This document shows, piece after piece, positions 43,001-51,194 of a DNA stretch of 64,000 nucleotides. The position numbers and the translations under genes were made by a program. Source of the stretch: Streptomyces seoulensis (GTDB taxonomy: Bacteria; Actinomycetota; Actinomycetes; Streptomycetales; Streptomycetaceae); NCBI GenBank assembly GCA_013364255.1, contig CP054936.1, positions 2,448,853 to 2,512,852 of the forward strand, written 5' to 3'. Positions within the stretch are counted from its first letter, which is position 1; every line of letters begins with the position of its first letter. The notes under the pieces were generated by a model that was not told the DNA's origin, searched no databases, and saw only the letters and a program-made list of their open reading frames with translations.

Positions 43001-45231
43001 CGGAGGTGGACGGACGCACGGTGGTGCTCGTCGGCGACTCCAGCGGTCTGCTCAGCCGGTGGGACCTGACGGACCGGCGCCAGATCGGCGAGCCGGTCCT
43101 CGGCCACATGTCGAAGTGGGGCGGCAGGGTGATGTCCGTGACGACCGGCCGCTTCCGGGGCGCCGTCGTGGCCCTCACCAGCGGTGAGGAGGAAGTACGG
43201 CTGTGGGACCTGGCCACTCTCCAGCAGATCGGCCGCTCCCTGCGCGGGCATGTGGAGGCCATCACCGGTGCGGCCCTGCTGATCCGGGACTCGGACTCAC
43301 TCGCCGTGACCGTCGGCAGCGACCGCACCGCCCGTATCTGGGACCTGACCACCGAACAGCCGGACCAGGAACACGTCGACTCCATCAACGCGCTCGCCTT
43401 CACCGTCCTGGACGGCAGGCCGGTGGCCGTCACCGCGTCCCGTGACGGCACCGCCCGGCTGTGGGACCTCGCTGATCGCCGCCAGGGTGGGCCGCCGATG
43501 GCCGGGCATTCGGGTTCGGTCCTCGCCGTCGCCCTCTGGGTGCGCAACGGACGGGCGTTCGCCGCCACCGGCGGTGACGACACCACCGTCCGGCTGTGGG
43601 ACGCGATCACCGGAGCCGCTGTGGGCCCGGTGCTGACCGGCCACACCAACTCCGTCACCTGCCTGGCCGCCGGGCAACTGGACGGCCGCCCGGTGGTCGT
43701 CAGCGGCAGCGAGGACGGCACCGTCAGGATCTGGGACGCGGAGACCGGCCGGCCCGTGGGCGATCCGCTGGCCGGGCACATCGGCGGCGTCTCGGAGCTC
43801 GCGCTGGACCAGGACGGCCCCGCACTCCGCATCGTCCTGGCCACTTCGTCCGGGCACTGTTACGTACGAGAGGCCGGCGGAGCCGTCCGGGCCCACCTGT
43901 TCCTGGAGGACCACTCCCAGTCCGCTCGACCGGTGGCGGTGGCGTTCAGCCAGAAACGCCCCCTCGTGGTGTGCGCGGTCGAGGGCCACAACGTGCATGT
44001 TCTGGACGTGGAGACGGCGGCACGGGTGGCAGGTCCCTTCCGCGGTCACATCGACGCGGTCACCGGTGCCGCCGTGGGCCGCGCCGCCGGCCGGACGATG
44101 CTGGCCACCCAGTCATGGGACGGCACCCTGCGCCTGTGGGACCTGACCACCAACGAGCCCTATCAGGAACCGCTCGAGGACTACCGCGAGTACAACACGG
44201 TCAAGCCGGTGTTCGGCCGGATCGGCACGGTGGACGCGCTGATCACCACGGTCAGATCCATGGTGCGCATCTGGAATCTCGACGAGTTCCAGCCGTGGGG
44301 GGAGCCGATGTGCTGGTCGGACCGGGGCGTGGGACAGGCCCTGATGCTGCGCACGGCTTCCGGACGCGACGCGGTGGCCACTCAGGACGGCACCGGGACA
44401 CTCCGCCTCCACGACCTGCGCGACGGACGGGTGGTCGGCAACCCCCTCACGGCCGCCGCCTTCGGCAGCCAGGGGATCGCCGCCGCCGAGGTGGACGGCC
44501 GGGTACTGCTCCTGCGTGGCTCGTCGAACACCGTCGAGGTCTGGGCGCTGGACGAACGCAGACTGCTGGCCAGGCACCGCTCGGCCAAGGACAACCCGAC
44601 GCTGGGATCGGTGAACGGCCGCTGGGCTGCGGCGGCGACGGACGGCTGGTACGACGTCCACGCCTGGGACCCGGCAACCGGCGCGCCCCTCTGTGGTGTG
44701 ATGAGCGGCCACACCGCGGCGGTCCGGGCCCTGCGCTTCTGGGACCCCGCCGAAGGCGAACCCCGTCTGGTCAGCGCCTCCATGGACGGCACCGTCCGGC
44801 TCTGGGACCTCGCCACCGGTGACGCCACGGCCACACTGGAGGGTCACGAGATGGGCGCCGCGTCGCTGGAGCTGGTCCGGCTCGACCGGGACTTCGCCGT
44901 CTGCGGCACCGCCGGCGGCCGGGTGCGGCTGTGGGACCTGGCCGGTCCGGGCCCCGTGGCGCTGGAGCCCGAACCGTTCCCCTCGGCCGTCACCGCGCTC
45001 GCCGCCGTGTCCACCGGCGAGCAGGCCGTGCTCGTGGCGGGCGACAGATACGGGCAGCTGCGGGTGTGGGACCTGCGCTCGCCGTCCTGGAACCTGGCCC
45101 TGGACATCGGGAGCGGGATCAACGATCTCGCCCTGGACGAGAGCGGGCGGGTCAGCGTGGCCACCGACATGGGCCTCGCGGCCCTGCGTCTGCACCTGCC
45201 GTCGCCCGCGAAGGAGCTGACCACCGAATGA
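40024..45231 (+). CDS. Caspase-like / STAND NTPase / WD40 giant protein
   Basis: About 1735 aa. N-terminal caspase (C14) domain, residues 1-260: catalytic His84 in VYFAGHGA and Cys134 in LILDTCAGG. P-loop NTPase: Walker A GSPGCGKS 315-322, Walker B VIVVDAVDEA (Asp407, Asp410-Glu411), and a winged-helix-like region near 570-645 (YRLYHKALAEHLR). From about 790 to the end are roughly 21 WD repeats (unit of the type EDGTVRIWDL), some degenerate, averaging 45 residues: enough for three 7-blade propellers. The GTG at 40024 puts MERRFFVALG at the domain edge; GTG 39979 is an alternative. Leu124 is TTA (bldA). The stop overlaps the hydrolase start. The function, a ligand-triggered protease, is inferred. 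Confidence 0.92.
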   Translation: MERRFFVALGSGRYQHLPRADQLEFVQSDKQATARLFGGFGYESALPGLGEYDGAEQIRQKLRHWAADTALTGDDIVVVYFAGHGATAPGDRHYLFCWDSSPDDLAATALATEDLVRILCNGDLRHLLLILDTCAGGAGSAEATAVALQRLVYGSPNGPATTGLWFLASARRKDIAADGQFTSAFAAAVETTTERTGQRQQYLDLTELIKAVNERFDADGRAQRAELASGLVTGLAPFLPNAGYRPELPPLGTDLEVQRRVAGRDLTEHFGPRSRGVEFESEQGLYFSGRSNVLKELVSWLVDPDHDGRGRIVTGSPGCGKSAVLGRIVALSDAGYRAALDLSDVDPATVVPAGLVAAAVHARHKRLEEVVERIGDALDIEADGSAALLQELTRRGRQGPPLVIVVDAVDEAGSDTAADAGGHGEPRRISRELLRPMSEIRGVRLLVGTRHELITALGPTFAILDLDLPEYRAGEDDVTGYVTRVLVAAEEPEVRTPYRDDPELARTVARGVAARAAGVYLYARTTARTLRSDRTAVDATRPGWSDALPSEIGGAFDDYLARFGRDEPRVRRMLLALAFSEGKGLPRGRLWTELSSTLSGVTCTEEDVTWALDVAEAYIAEVIDDDRRSAYRLYHKALAEHLRATAGRPAVDVQRTVGEALTALVPVAADGRPDWFAAPPYVRMHLATHAAAAGALDTLMADPGFLLAAEPLALLRAFASVGGHGPARQVRGAYEQVAHRLTTDRPLGERAADLQLSARRCGADDLADRIGALGVAMPWSATWAWWSASGVHRLLSGHTKSIECTAVGELDGRPVAVTGSQDGTALVWDLISQRRIGVPLSVGIAVSAVAVSDLDDYTIVLTGAEDGTVRIWDLSVGQEFGAPLTGHTNRIESVVTGRVGGSEVALTASSDGTARLWDLRTRRQLGTALAAHRRTVNDADLGDLDGRPIAVTGGEDRALYVWDLSDVPHGGDARIDGLPLLGTPGDITALRVAEVDGRTVVLVGDSSGLLSRWDLTDRRQIGEPVLGHMSKWGGRVMSVTTGRFRGAVVALTSGEEEVRLWDLATLQQIGRSLRGHVEAITGAALLIRDSDSLAVTVGSDRTARIWDLTTEQPDQEHVDSINALAFTVLDGRPVAVTASRDGTARLWDLADRRQGGPPMAGHSGSVLAVALWVRNGRAFAATGGDDTTVRLWDAITGAAVGPVLTGHTNSVTCLAAGQLDGRPVVVSGSEDGTVRIWDAETGRPVGDPLAGHIGGVSELALDQDGPALRIVLATSSGHCYVREAGGAVRAHLFLEDHSQSARPVAVAFSQKRPLVVCAVEGHNVHVLDVETAARVAGPFRGHIDAVTGAAVGRAAGRTMLATQSWDGTLRLWDLTTNEPYQEPLEDYREYNTVKPVFGRIGTVDALITTVRSMVRIWNLDEFQPWGEPMCWSDRGVGQALMLRTASGRDAVATQDGTGTLRLHDLRDGRVVGNPLTAAAFGSQGIAAAEVDGRVLLLRGSSNTVEVWALDERRLLARHRSAKDNPTLGSVNGRWAAAATDGWYDVHAWDPATGAPLCGVMSGHTAAVRALRFWDPAEGEPRLVSASMDGTVRLWDLATGDATATLEGHEMGAASLELVRLDRDFAVCGTAGGRVRLWDLAGPGPVALEPEPFPSAVTALAAVSTGEQAVLVAGDRYGQLRVWDLRSPSWNLALDIGSGINDLALDESGRVSVATDMGLAALRLHLPSPAKELTTE

Positions 45232-46094
45232 GCCGTGTCGTACTCGTCCACGGAATCGCGCAGGAGACCAAGGGAGAGGAGAGCCTTCTCCTCGACTGGT
45301 ACCCGGCGCTGTGCGACGGACTGAAACGCGCGGAAGCCGAGCCGGTCGACCGCGCCGAGGTGTCGATGGCCTTCTGGGGCCATGTGTTCCGGCCGGCCGG
45401 CCGCCGCACCCTGGGCCCGCCCGTGCTCGACGCCTCCGACGTCGAACAGGGTCTGGAGGAGGAGCTGCTGCTCGGCTGGTGGGAGGCGGCCTCGGCGGCC
45501 GAGACACGGGTGCCCAGTCCCGAGGAGCCGGCCCGGCTGCGCACCCCCCGTCCGGTCCAGCGTGCCCTCGACGCGCTCAGCCACTCGGCGTTCTTCGCCG
45601 GCCTCGGCGAGAGCCTGCTGATCCACGCGGCCCGTCAGGCACGGCGCTACTTCACCGAACCCGCGGTGCGGGCCGGTGTCCAGGCCGAGTTCGCGCGCTG
45701 CGTCACCGACCGGACGGAACTGGTGATCGCGCACTCCCTGGGATCGGTGATCGCCTACGAGGGCCTGTGCGCGCACCCGGAGTGGCCCGACCTGACGCTC
45801 ATCACGCTGGGGTCGCCGCTCGGGGTGCGCAAGATGGTCTTCGACCGGCTCGAACCCGCTCCCGCCGGCGGTTTCGCGCGCTGGCCCGCGCCGGTAAGGA
45901 AATGGACCAACATCGCCGACTCCGGTGACGCGGTGGCCCTGACCAAGGAGCTGGCTCCCGCGTTCGGCGCGCGGGTCACGGACGTGCCCGTGCACAACGG
46001 GGCCCGCGCGCACGACGTCCGTCCGTACCTCACGGCGCGCGAGACGGGGGCGGCCGTGACGCGCTCCCTGCGCCGCCCCGGCGCCTCCGCCTGA
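45228..46094 (+). CDS. Alpha/beta-hydrolase (esterase/lipase fold) partner of the caspase protein
   Basis: 288 aa. It begins MSRVVLVHGIAQETKG, an oxyanion HG motif, with nucleophile Ser170 in VIAHSLGSVIAYE. Likely acid is Asp231 or Asp234 (NIADSGDAVAL), and His262 in NGARAHDVRPY. There is no signal peptide or membrane segment, so it is probably cytoplasmic. The ATG overlaps the WD40 gene stop by four bases, so the two proteins are made together. It may be a lipase/esterase effector, a caspase substrate, or a regulator; the sequence does not decide. The GxSxG Gly at position one is Ala (AHSLGS), common in this superfamily. Confidence 0.85.
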   Translation: MSRVVLVHGIAQETKGEESLLLDWYPALCDGLKRAEAEPVDRAEVSMAFWGHVFRPAGRRTLGPPVLDASDVEQGLEEELLLGWWEAASAAETRVPSPEEPARLRTPRPVQRALDALSHSAFFAGLGESLLIHAARQARRYFTEPAVRAGVQAEFARCVTDRTELVIAHSLGSVIAYEGLCAHPEWPDLTLITLGSPLGVRKMVFDRLEPAPAGGFARWPAPVRKWTNIADSGDAVALTKELAPAFGARVTDVPVHNGARAHDVRPYLTARETGAAVTRSLRRPGASA

Positions 46095-46247
46095 CCGCAC
46101 CGGACCGGCATCGCCCGGCCCGTAAGGGGTTACACATGAGGAGGGTGGGCGCGGGCCGGCCTCCGGGGCGCTCCGGGTCGGACAGGTCCGCGCCGGCCCA
46201 CCGCGGTTCCGAAGCAAGCCTGTTCCGGCGAGTGAGGAGCGACCTTC

Positions 46248-46985
46248 TTGTTCTACTACGTGCTCAAATACGTCCTGCTGGGACCGCTGCTGCGGGTCGT
46301 CTTCCGGCCGCGGATCGAGGGGCTGGAGCAGGTGCCGGCGTCCGGTGCGGCCATCGTCGCGGGCAACCACCTGTCGTTCTCGGACCACTTCCTGATGCCC
46401 GCGATCCTCAGACGGCGCATCACCTTCCTGGCCAAGGCGGAGTACTTCACGGGGCCCGGGCTCAAGGGCCGGCTCACCGCCGCCTTCTTCCGCAGCGCCG
46501 GGCAGATCCCGGTCGACCGCTCCGGCAAGGAGGCCGGGCAGGCCGCGATCCGGGAGGGGCTCGGGGTGCTGCGCCGGGGCGAGCTCCTCGGCATCTACCC
46601 GGAGGGCACCCGTTCGCCCGACGGCCGGCTCTACAAGGGCAAGGTCGGGGTCGCGGTCATGGCCATCAGGGCCGGGGTGCCGGTCGTCCCGTGCGCGATG
46701 ATCGGCACGTTCGAGGCGCAGCCGCCGGGCCGGGTGCTGCCGCGGATCCGGCCCGTCGTCATCCGCTTCGGCGCGCCCCTGGACTTCTCCCGCTTCGCCG
46801 GCATGACGGAGCAGAAGGCGGTGCTGCGCGCCGTCACGGACGAGATCATGTACGCCATCCTGGCGCTGTCCGGGCAGGAGTACGTCGACACGTACGCGGC
46901 CGTGGCCAAGGCCGGGCAGGCGGACGGGGCGGCCGCGCCGAAGACCGGGCGCGGGCGTGGCTTCCCGCACCCGCCGCTGGGGTGA
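46248..46985 (+). CDS. 1-acyl-sn-glycerol-3-phosphate acyltransferase (PlsC-like)
   Basis: Adds the second acyl chain to lysophosphatidic acid at the membrane. It is 245 aa. PlsC motifs: NHLSFSDH (catalytic His-x4-Asp), SAGQIPVDRSG, and YPEGTRSPDGRLYKGK. Translation starts at TTG 46248 with GAGGAG upstream. The C-terminal tail (AAAPKTGRGRGFPHPPLG) is basic and unstructured. It lies 153 bases after the hydrolase gene with its own ribosome site, so operon membership with the caspase locus is uncertain. Confidence 0.92.
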   Translation: MFYYVLKYVLLGPLLRVVFRPRIEGLEQVPASGAAIVAGNHLSFSDHFLMPAILRRRITFLAKAEYFTGPGLKGRLTAAFFRSAGQIPVDRSGKEAGQAAIREGLGVLRRGELLGIYPEGTRSPDGRLYKGKVGVAVMAIRAGVPVVPCAMIGTFEAQPPGRVLPRIRPVVIRFGAPLDFSRFAGMTEQKAVLRAVTDEIMYAILALSGQEYVDTYAAVAKAGQADGAAAPKTGRGRGFPHPPLG

Positions 46986-47023
46986 CGCCGTCGCCGCAGG
47001 GCGGGTGCGCCGTACGGACGGCG

Positions 47024-47054
47024 AAGGGGCGGCCGGAGTCACCGGCCGCCCCTT
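47024..47054. terminator. Bidirectional terminator between plsC-like and tap
   Basis: A perfect 13-bp stem AAGGGGCGGCCGG/CCGGCCGCCCCTT with a 5-base loop between convergent genes, 38 bases past the acyltransferase stop and 28 bases past the tap stop. Confidence 0.85.
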
Positions 47055-47081
47055 GGCGGATACGCACTCGGGCGCGTGCCG

Positions 47082-48680
47082 TTACGGCTTCGGCGTGGCG
47101 TGCGGGGCGCAGGTCACGTCCGCGGCGTCCACCTTGCCGCTGAGCAGGTAGGCGTCCACCCGCTCGTTGACGCACGGGTTGACCAGGCCGGTGACGCCGT
47201 GGGAGCCGGCGTCCTTCTCGGTGATCAGACGCGATCCCTTGAACCGCTTGTGCAGTTCGACGGCGCCCACGTACGGGGTGGCCGCGTCACGCGTGGACTG
47301 CACGATCAGCACCTGCGGCAGGCCCTTGCCGGTCTTGACGTTCACCGGGCTCTGCTGCTTGACCGGCCAGGTGGCGCAGGGCAGGTTCATCCAGGCGTTG
47401 GACCAGGTCAGGAACGGGTACTTCGCGTTCAGCCGCGTGTTGTCCCGGTCCCACTTGTGCCAGCTGGTGGGCCACTTGGCGTCGGCGCACTCGACGGCCG
47501 TGTAGACGGCGTTGCCGTTCTCCGAGGAGATGTTGCCCGCGGTGTCGGACATGTCCGGGGCGGCGGCGTCGACGAGCGCCTGGGTGTCGCCGGCGAAGTA
47601 CTTGCTGAACACCGTCGCGACCGGGACCCACGAGGAGTCGTAGTACGGGGCGCTCTGGAAGAAGGCGAGCAGCTCGGCCGGGCCGACCACCCCGCCGATC
47701 GGGCTCTTCTTGGCGGCGGCGCGCAGCTGGAGCCACTTGGCCTGGACGGCGTCGCGGGTGGTCCCCAGGTGGAAGGCGGCGTCGTTCTTGGCGACCCAGT
47801 CCTGCCAGTCCTTCCAGCGGCCCTCGAAGGCGATGTCCTGGTCGAGGTTGGCCTGGTACCAGATGTTGTCGCGGTCCGGGTTGACGACGCTGTCGACGAT
47901 CATCCGGCGGACGTGGTCCGGGAACAGGGTGCCGTAGACGGCGCCGAGGTAGGTGCCGTAGGAGACGCCCAGGTAGTTGATCTTCTTCTCGCCGAGCGCG
48001 GCCCGGATGACGTCCAGGTCGCGGGCGGTGTTCGGGGTCGTCATCTGCCGGAGCATCGCCGCGCCGGAGCGGTCGAGGCAGCCGTCGGCGTACTCGCGGG
48101 CGAGCTTGCGCTGGGCGCGCTTGTCGGCCTCGGAGTCGGGCACCGGGTCCATCTTGGGCGCCTTGACGAACTCCTGCGGGTCGACGCAGGAGATCGGCGC
48201 GGAGTGGCCGACGCCGCGCGGGTCGAAGCCGACGAAGTCGTAGGCCTTGGAGACGTTGGTCCACAGCGGGTTCTTGCCGGTGACGCGGGTCGGGAAGCGC
48301 AGGCCCGAGCCGCCCGGACCACCGGGGTTGTAGACGAGGGCGCCCTGGCGCTCCTGCTTCGTGCCGGTGTTGCCGATGCGGTCCACGGCGAGCTTGATCT
48401 GCTTGCCGTAGGGGTGGGCGTAGTCGAGCGGCACCGAGACGTAGCCGCACTGGATGGGCTTGGCCAGCCCCCAGTCGGCGGGGCAGTCCTGCCAGTCGAT
48501 GCCGGCCTTGGCGGCACGGTCCGCGGCGACGGCGGCGCCGCGCGCCTCGCGGTCCTGGCCGCGGCGGCTGTCCGCACTGGCCGCGGGGGCCGCCACAGCG
48601 CCGGCTATCAGGGTCGCCGTGACGAGCGCACCGGCCGAACCGAGGGCCAGGAACCGGTTCTTCGGTCTGATGTCCCTCAA
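47082..48680 (-). CDS. tap: Secreted tripeptidyl aminopeptidase
   Basis: Exported serine peptidase releasing tripeptides from protein N-termini. It is 532 aa. The signal peptide runs from basic RDIRPKNR through GALVTATLIAGAVAAPAASA. The alpha/beta-hydrolase core has LVYNPGGPGGSG (oxyanion), GFDPRGVGHSAPISC, nucleophile Ser in LGVSYGTYLGAVYG, Asp in QSTRDAATPY, and His in DAGSHGVTG near the C-terminus. It matches the abundant Tap of S. lividans in length and motifs. It is monocistronic, closed by a strong terminator. Confidence 0.92.
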   Translation of the reverse strand: MRDIRPKNRFLALGSAGALVTATLIAGAVAAPAASADSRRGQDREARGAAVAADRAAKAGIDWQDCPADWGLAKPIQCGYVSVPLDYAHPYGKQIKLAVDRIGNTGTKQERQGALVYNPGGPGGSGLRFPTRVTGKNPLWTNVSKAYDFVGFDPRGVGHSAPISCVDPQEFVKAPKMDPVPDSEADKRAQRKLAREYADGCLDRSGAAMLRQMTTPNTARDLDVIRAALGEKKINYLGVSYGTYLGAVYGTLFPDHVRRMIVDSVVNPDRDNIWYQANLDQDIAFEGRWKDWQDWVAKNDAAFHLGTTRDAVQAKWLQLRAAAKKSPIGGVVGPAELLAFFQSAPYYDSSWVPVATVFSKYFAGDTQALVDAAAPDMSDTAGNISSENGNAVYTAVECADAKWPTSWHKWDRDNTRLNAKYPFLTWSNAWMNLPCATWPVKQQSPVNVKTGKGLPQVLIVQSTRDAATPYVGAVELHKRFKGSRLITEKDAGSHGVTGLVNPCVNERVDAYLLSGKVDAADVTCAPHATPKP

Positions 48681-48800
48681 GTGGGACCTCCCCGTACATC
48701 GTTACGAATGGGTACGGGGATCCTTCCGGCTGTGAGGTGGCTGAGAACAGGGGTCGTTGACCTTCTTTGCCAATCCGATAACCGACGCGGCGTGTTCCGC

Positions 48801-49742
48801 TCAGCGGAGTTCCTCCGGCGGGCCGCCGAGAGCCGCCTCCAGCTCGCCCAGCGCCGCGTCCAGCAGGCGGCGCAGCCGCAGCGCGTCGGGGGCGACGGCG
48901 CTGACCAGAGCGGCCGGTCCGGCCAGCGGCACCAGGGCGGCGGCCTCGCCCAGGAGGCGGGACGTGACCGGGGTGTGGGCGAACTCGGGTCTCACGAGGA
49001 CGAGTTGTCCCACGGCGCGGTGTCCGGCCAGCACCGCGGGGCCGTCCCAGCCGCCCGGTGCGCCCGGGCCGCAGGACAGCTCCTGGTCCAGCACGGCCCG
49101 GCCGCCGATCCGGACGGTGAGCCGGCTGGTGAGCCGGCCGGGCAGCTCGCCCGCACGCCCGAGCACCTGCTCCTCGCGCAGCACCAGCCGTGCGGTCGGG
49201 GCCAGGTCGGCGTGCGTGGCGACGTGCAGGTCGCTGCCCCGGGCGGAGATCAACTGCTCGGGCAGCCAGCGCAGTTCGCCGCCGTCGGCGACGGTGAGCC
49301 GGACGTCGTAGCGGGCCGGGGCCGGTACCTGGCCGGGCAGGGCGATGGTGGCCGCCGCCGATCCGATCCGCAGTCGGGCCCCGGCCTCCGCCCGGGCGTC
49401 GACGGTGAGGCGGTCGCCGCCGAGAGGGCCGCTCATCGCGCCGACCAGCAGCACCCGCGCCTCGGCGGCGCCGCCCCGGGTGCGGCGCGGCGCGAGCGGC
49501 CCCTCGCCCGCGAGCACGGGAAGGCAGGTGCCGCCCCGGCCGTCGTCGCGGGCGACGATCCGCGCGGTGGCGCGTACTCCCGCGGCCGTGGTGGGCGGTG
49601 CGACCGGGACGGCGGCCGTCCGCCGAGCGGCGCCGGTCGCGACGGTCGTGGCCGTCGCGGCGGTGGTGACGGTCGTCGTGGCCGTCGTAGCCGTCGTGGC
49701 GGTGGTGGTGGCCGTCGTGGCGGTGGTGGCGGTCGTCGTCAT
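48801..49742 (-). CDS. ureD: Urease accessory protein UreD with Thr/Ala repeat N-terminus
   Basis: Binds apo-urease and helps nickel insertion. It is 313 aa. The conserved UreD core begins near residue 55 ([13 protein letters not shown]) and includes [14 protein letters not shown] and [12 protein letters not shown]. Residues 2-36 are an unusual Thr/Ala/Val repeat encoded by a GTC/GCC/GTG-type trinucleotide array. A shorter protein starting later is possible, but the ATG overlaps the ureG stop by four bases, favouring the long form. It is last in the urease operon. Confidence 0.88.
   Translation of the reverse strand: MTTTATTATTATTTATTATTATTTVTTAATATTVATGAARRTAAVPVAPPTTAAGVRATARIVARDDGRGGTCLPVLAGEGPLAPRRTRGGAAEARVLLVGAMSGPLGGDRLTVDARAEAGARLRIGSAAATIALPGQVPAPARYDVRLTVADGGELRWLPEQLISARGSDLHVATHADLAPTARLVLREEQVLGRAGELPGRLTSRLTVRIGGRAVLDQELSCGPGAPGGWDGPAVLAGHRAVGQLVLVRPEFAHTPVTSRLLGEAAALVPLAGPAALVSAVAPDALRLRRLLDAALGELEAALGGPPEELR
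49635..49739. repeat. Trinucleotide-rich array inside the ureD start
   Basis: About 105 bases made almost only of GTC, GTG, GCC and GCG triplets on the plus strand (for example GTCGTGGCGGTGGTGG). They encode an N-terminal Thr/Ala/Val low-complexity tail. The length is likely to vary between strains. Confidence 0.8.
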
Positions 49743-50422
49743 GCCCGCGCCGTCCAGGCCGCGAGCCGCGCCCGCACCCAGTCGGCCACGTCCGCCACGC
49801 CCGCCTCGCCGCGCAACGACTGCAGCACGACCGGAAGTTCGCCGCGGGCGGCCTTCGCGTCGGCGGCCATCCGCGCCAGGTCGGAGCCGACGTACGGCGC
49901 GAGGTCGGTCTTGTTGACGACGAGCAGGTCGGCGGTGGTGACGCCGGGGCCGCCCTTGCGCGGGATGTCGTCGCCGCCGGCCACGTCGATCACGAAGACC
50001 TGCGCGTCCACGAGCCCCTTGGAGAAGGTCGCGGTGAGGTTGTCCCCGCCGGACTCCAGGAGGATCAGGTCCAGCGGTCCGACCGCGTCCTCCAGGTCCT
50101 CGACCGCCTCCAGGTTGGCCGAGATGTCGTCCCGGATCGCCGTGTGCGGGCAGGCGCCCGTCTCCACGGCGGTGATCCGCTCGGGCGGCAGCACCGCCTC
50201 GCGCAGCAGGAACTCGGCGTCCTCGCGCGTGTAGATGTCGTTGGTGACGACGGCGAGCGAGAGTTCGTCGCGCAGCGCCCGGCACAGGGCGGCGACGGTC
50301 GCGGTCTTCCCGGACCCCACGGGCCCGCCGAGGCCGATCCTGATGGCCCGGCGGGCACCGTCGGGCCGATGCGCGTCGGCGCTCACGGCGGGGGTGGCCG
50401 GGTGGGAGTGGTCGAGATGCAT
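49739..50422 (-). CDS. ureG: Urease accessory GTPase UreG
   Basis: SIMIBI GTPase that drives nickel delivery to urease. It is 227 aa with P-loop [19 protein letters not shown]-type metal motif present as [14 protein letters not shown], switch [14 protein letters not shown], and [10 protein letters not shown]. The first 20 residues are His-rich ([18 protein letters not shown]), which may store nickel. This is notable because no ureE, the usual His-rich nickel carrier, is in the operon. It overlaps ureD by four bases. Confidence 0.95.
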   Translation of the reverse strand: MHLDHSHPATPAVSADAHRPDGARRAIRIGLGGPVGSGKTATVAALCRALRDELSLAVVTNDIYTREDAEFLLREAVLPPERITAVETGACPHTAIRDDISANLEAVEDLEDAVGPLDLILLESGGDNLTATFSKGLVDAQVFVIDVAGGDDIPRKGGPGVTTADLLVVNKTDLAPYVGSDLARMAADAKAARGELPVVLQSLRGEAGVADVADWVRARLAAWTARA

Positions 50423-50508
50423 GGCAGGGCTCCAGTGATCGGCCGGGAGCGGAGGGCGCGGCCCCCGAGGTCGGGAAGAGAGGCGGGAGAGGTGGGAAGG
50501 GACGGGGC

Positions 50509-51183
50509 CTACGAAGCGAACAGCCGTACGGGCCAGGCGGCGTGCGCCTCGGCCGCGATCTCCAGCAGCGGCGCGGAGCAGGCGGGCAGCGCACCGGGGC
50601 CGTCGAGTGCGGCGCGCCGGGCCGCGGCCACCGCGCGCTCGACGACCTGGTCCAATTCCGGTGCCAGCCGGGCCAGTACGGCCGTCGCGTCGAACGGGTC
50701 GAGACTGAGCAGCCGCACGGTCGCCGTGGCCGGTCCGCTCACGCTCTCGTACGCCGCGCAGTACGCGGCCTCCTCGGGGCCGAGTCCGGCGGCCCGCGCG
50801 GTGAGCCCGAGCACCACCGGCTGATGCGCCCCCTTGGGGAACCCCCTTGCCAGGGCGTCGAGTTCGGGTGTCGGCCAGGTCGCGCGGGCGGCCCGCACCA
50901 GTTGCCGCCCCAGCTTGCGGGCGGCCAGCCGCAGGGCGGGCGACGGCGTCCGCGCGTCCGCCGCCGCGTCCAGTTCCACGGGGTCGCAGCCGAGCGCGGC
51001 GGCACCGGCGAGGGCGGCCGCGACCAGCCCCGCCGTGTGCAGCCGCCCCCGGCAGAAGTCAGCGAGGTCCGCCGCCCCGGTGATCCGCCCGGCCCGGACC
51101 GCCGCCTCGGCCCCGCCGGAGTGCGCGTGCCCGCCGGCGGGGAAGCGGCCGTCGGCCAGGACGAGAAGTGCCGCCTTGGTCAT
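50509..51183 (-). CDS. ureF: Urease accessory protein UreF
   Basis: 224-aa all-helical protein that joins UreD and UreG in the activation complex. The start [20 protein letters not shown] shows the FPxGG-type UreF signature. The rest is Ala-rich helices with [20 protein letters not shown] and a C-terminal [17 protein letters not shown]. It lies 11 bases after ureC. The gap to ureG is 86 bases, without hairpins. Confidence 0.93.
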   Translation of the reverse strand: MTKAALLVLADGRFPAGGHAHSGGAEAAVRAGRITGAADLADFCRGRLHTAGLVAAALAGAAALGCDPVELDAAADARTPSPALRLAARKLGRQLVRAARATWPTPELDALARGFPKGAHQPVVLGLTARAAGLGPEEAAYCAAYESVSGPATATVRLLSLDPFDATAVLARLAPELDQVVERAVAAARRAALDGPGALPACSAPLLEIAAEAHAAWPVRLFAS

Positions 51184-51194
51184 CGGCGCCGCCC

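Noticed and set aside
40024..46094. Recently transferred island around the caspase genes
   Set aside because: GC and codon use look like the neighbours apart from one TTA. There is no integrase, tRNA or direct repeat at the borders, so transfer cannot be claimed from this window.
49600..49742. Possible CRISPR-like or phase-variable repeat in the ureD start
   Set aside because: Repeats are irregular GTC/GCC/GTG triplets without spacers, always in frame. This is a low-complexity coding tract and not an array.
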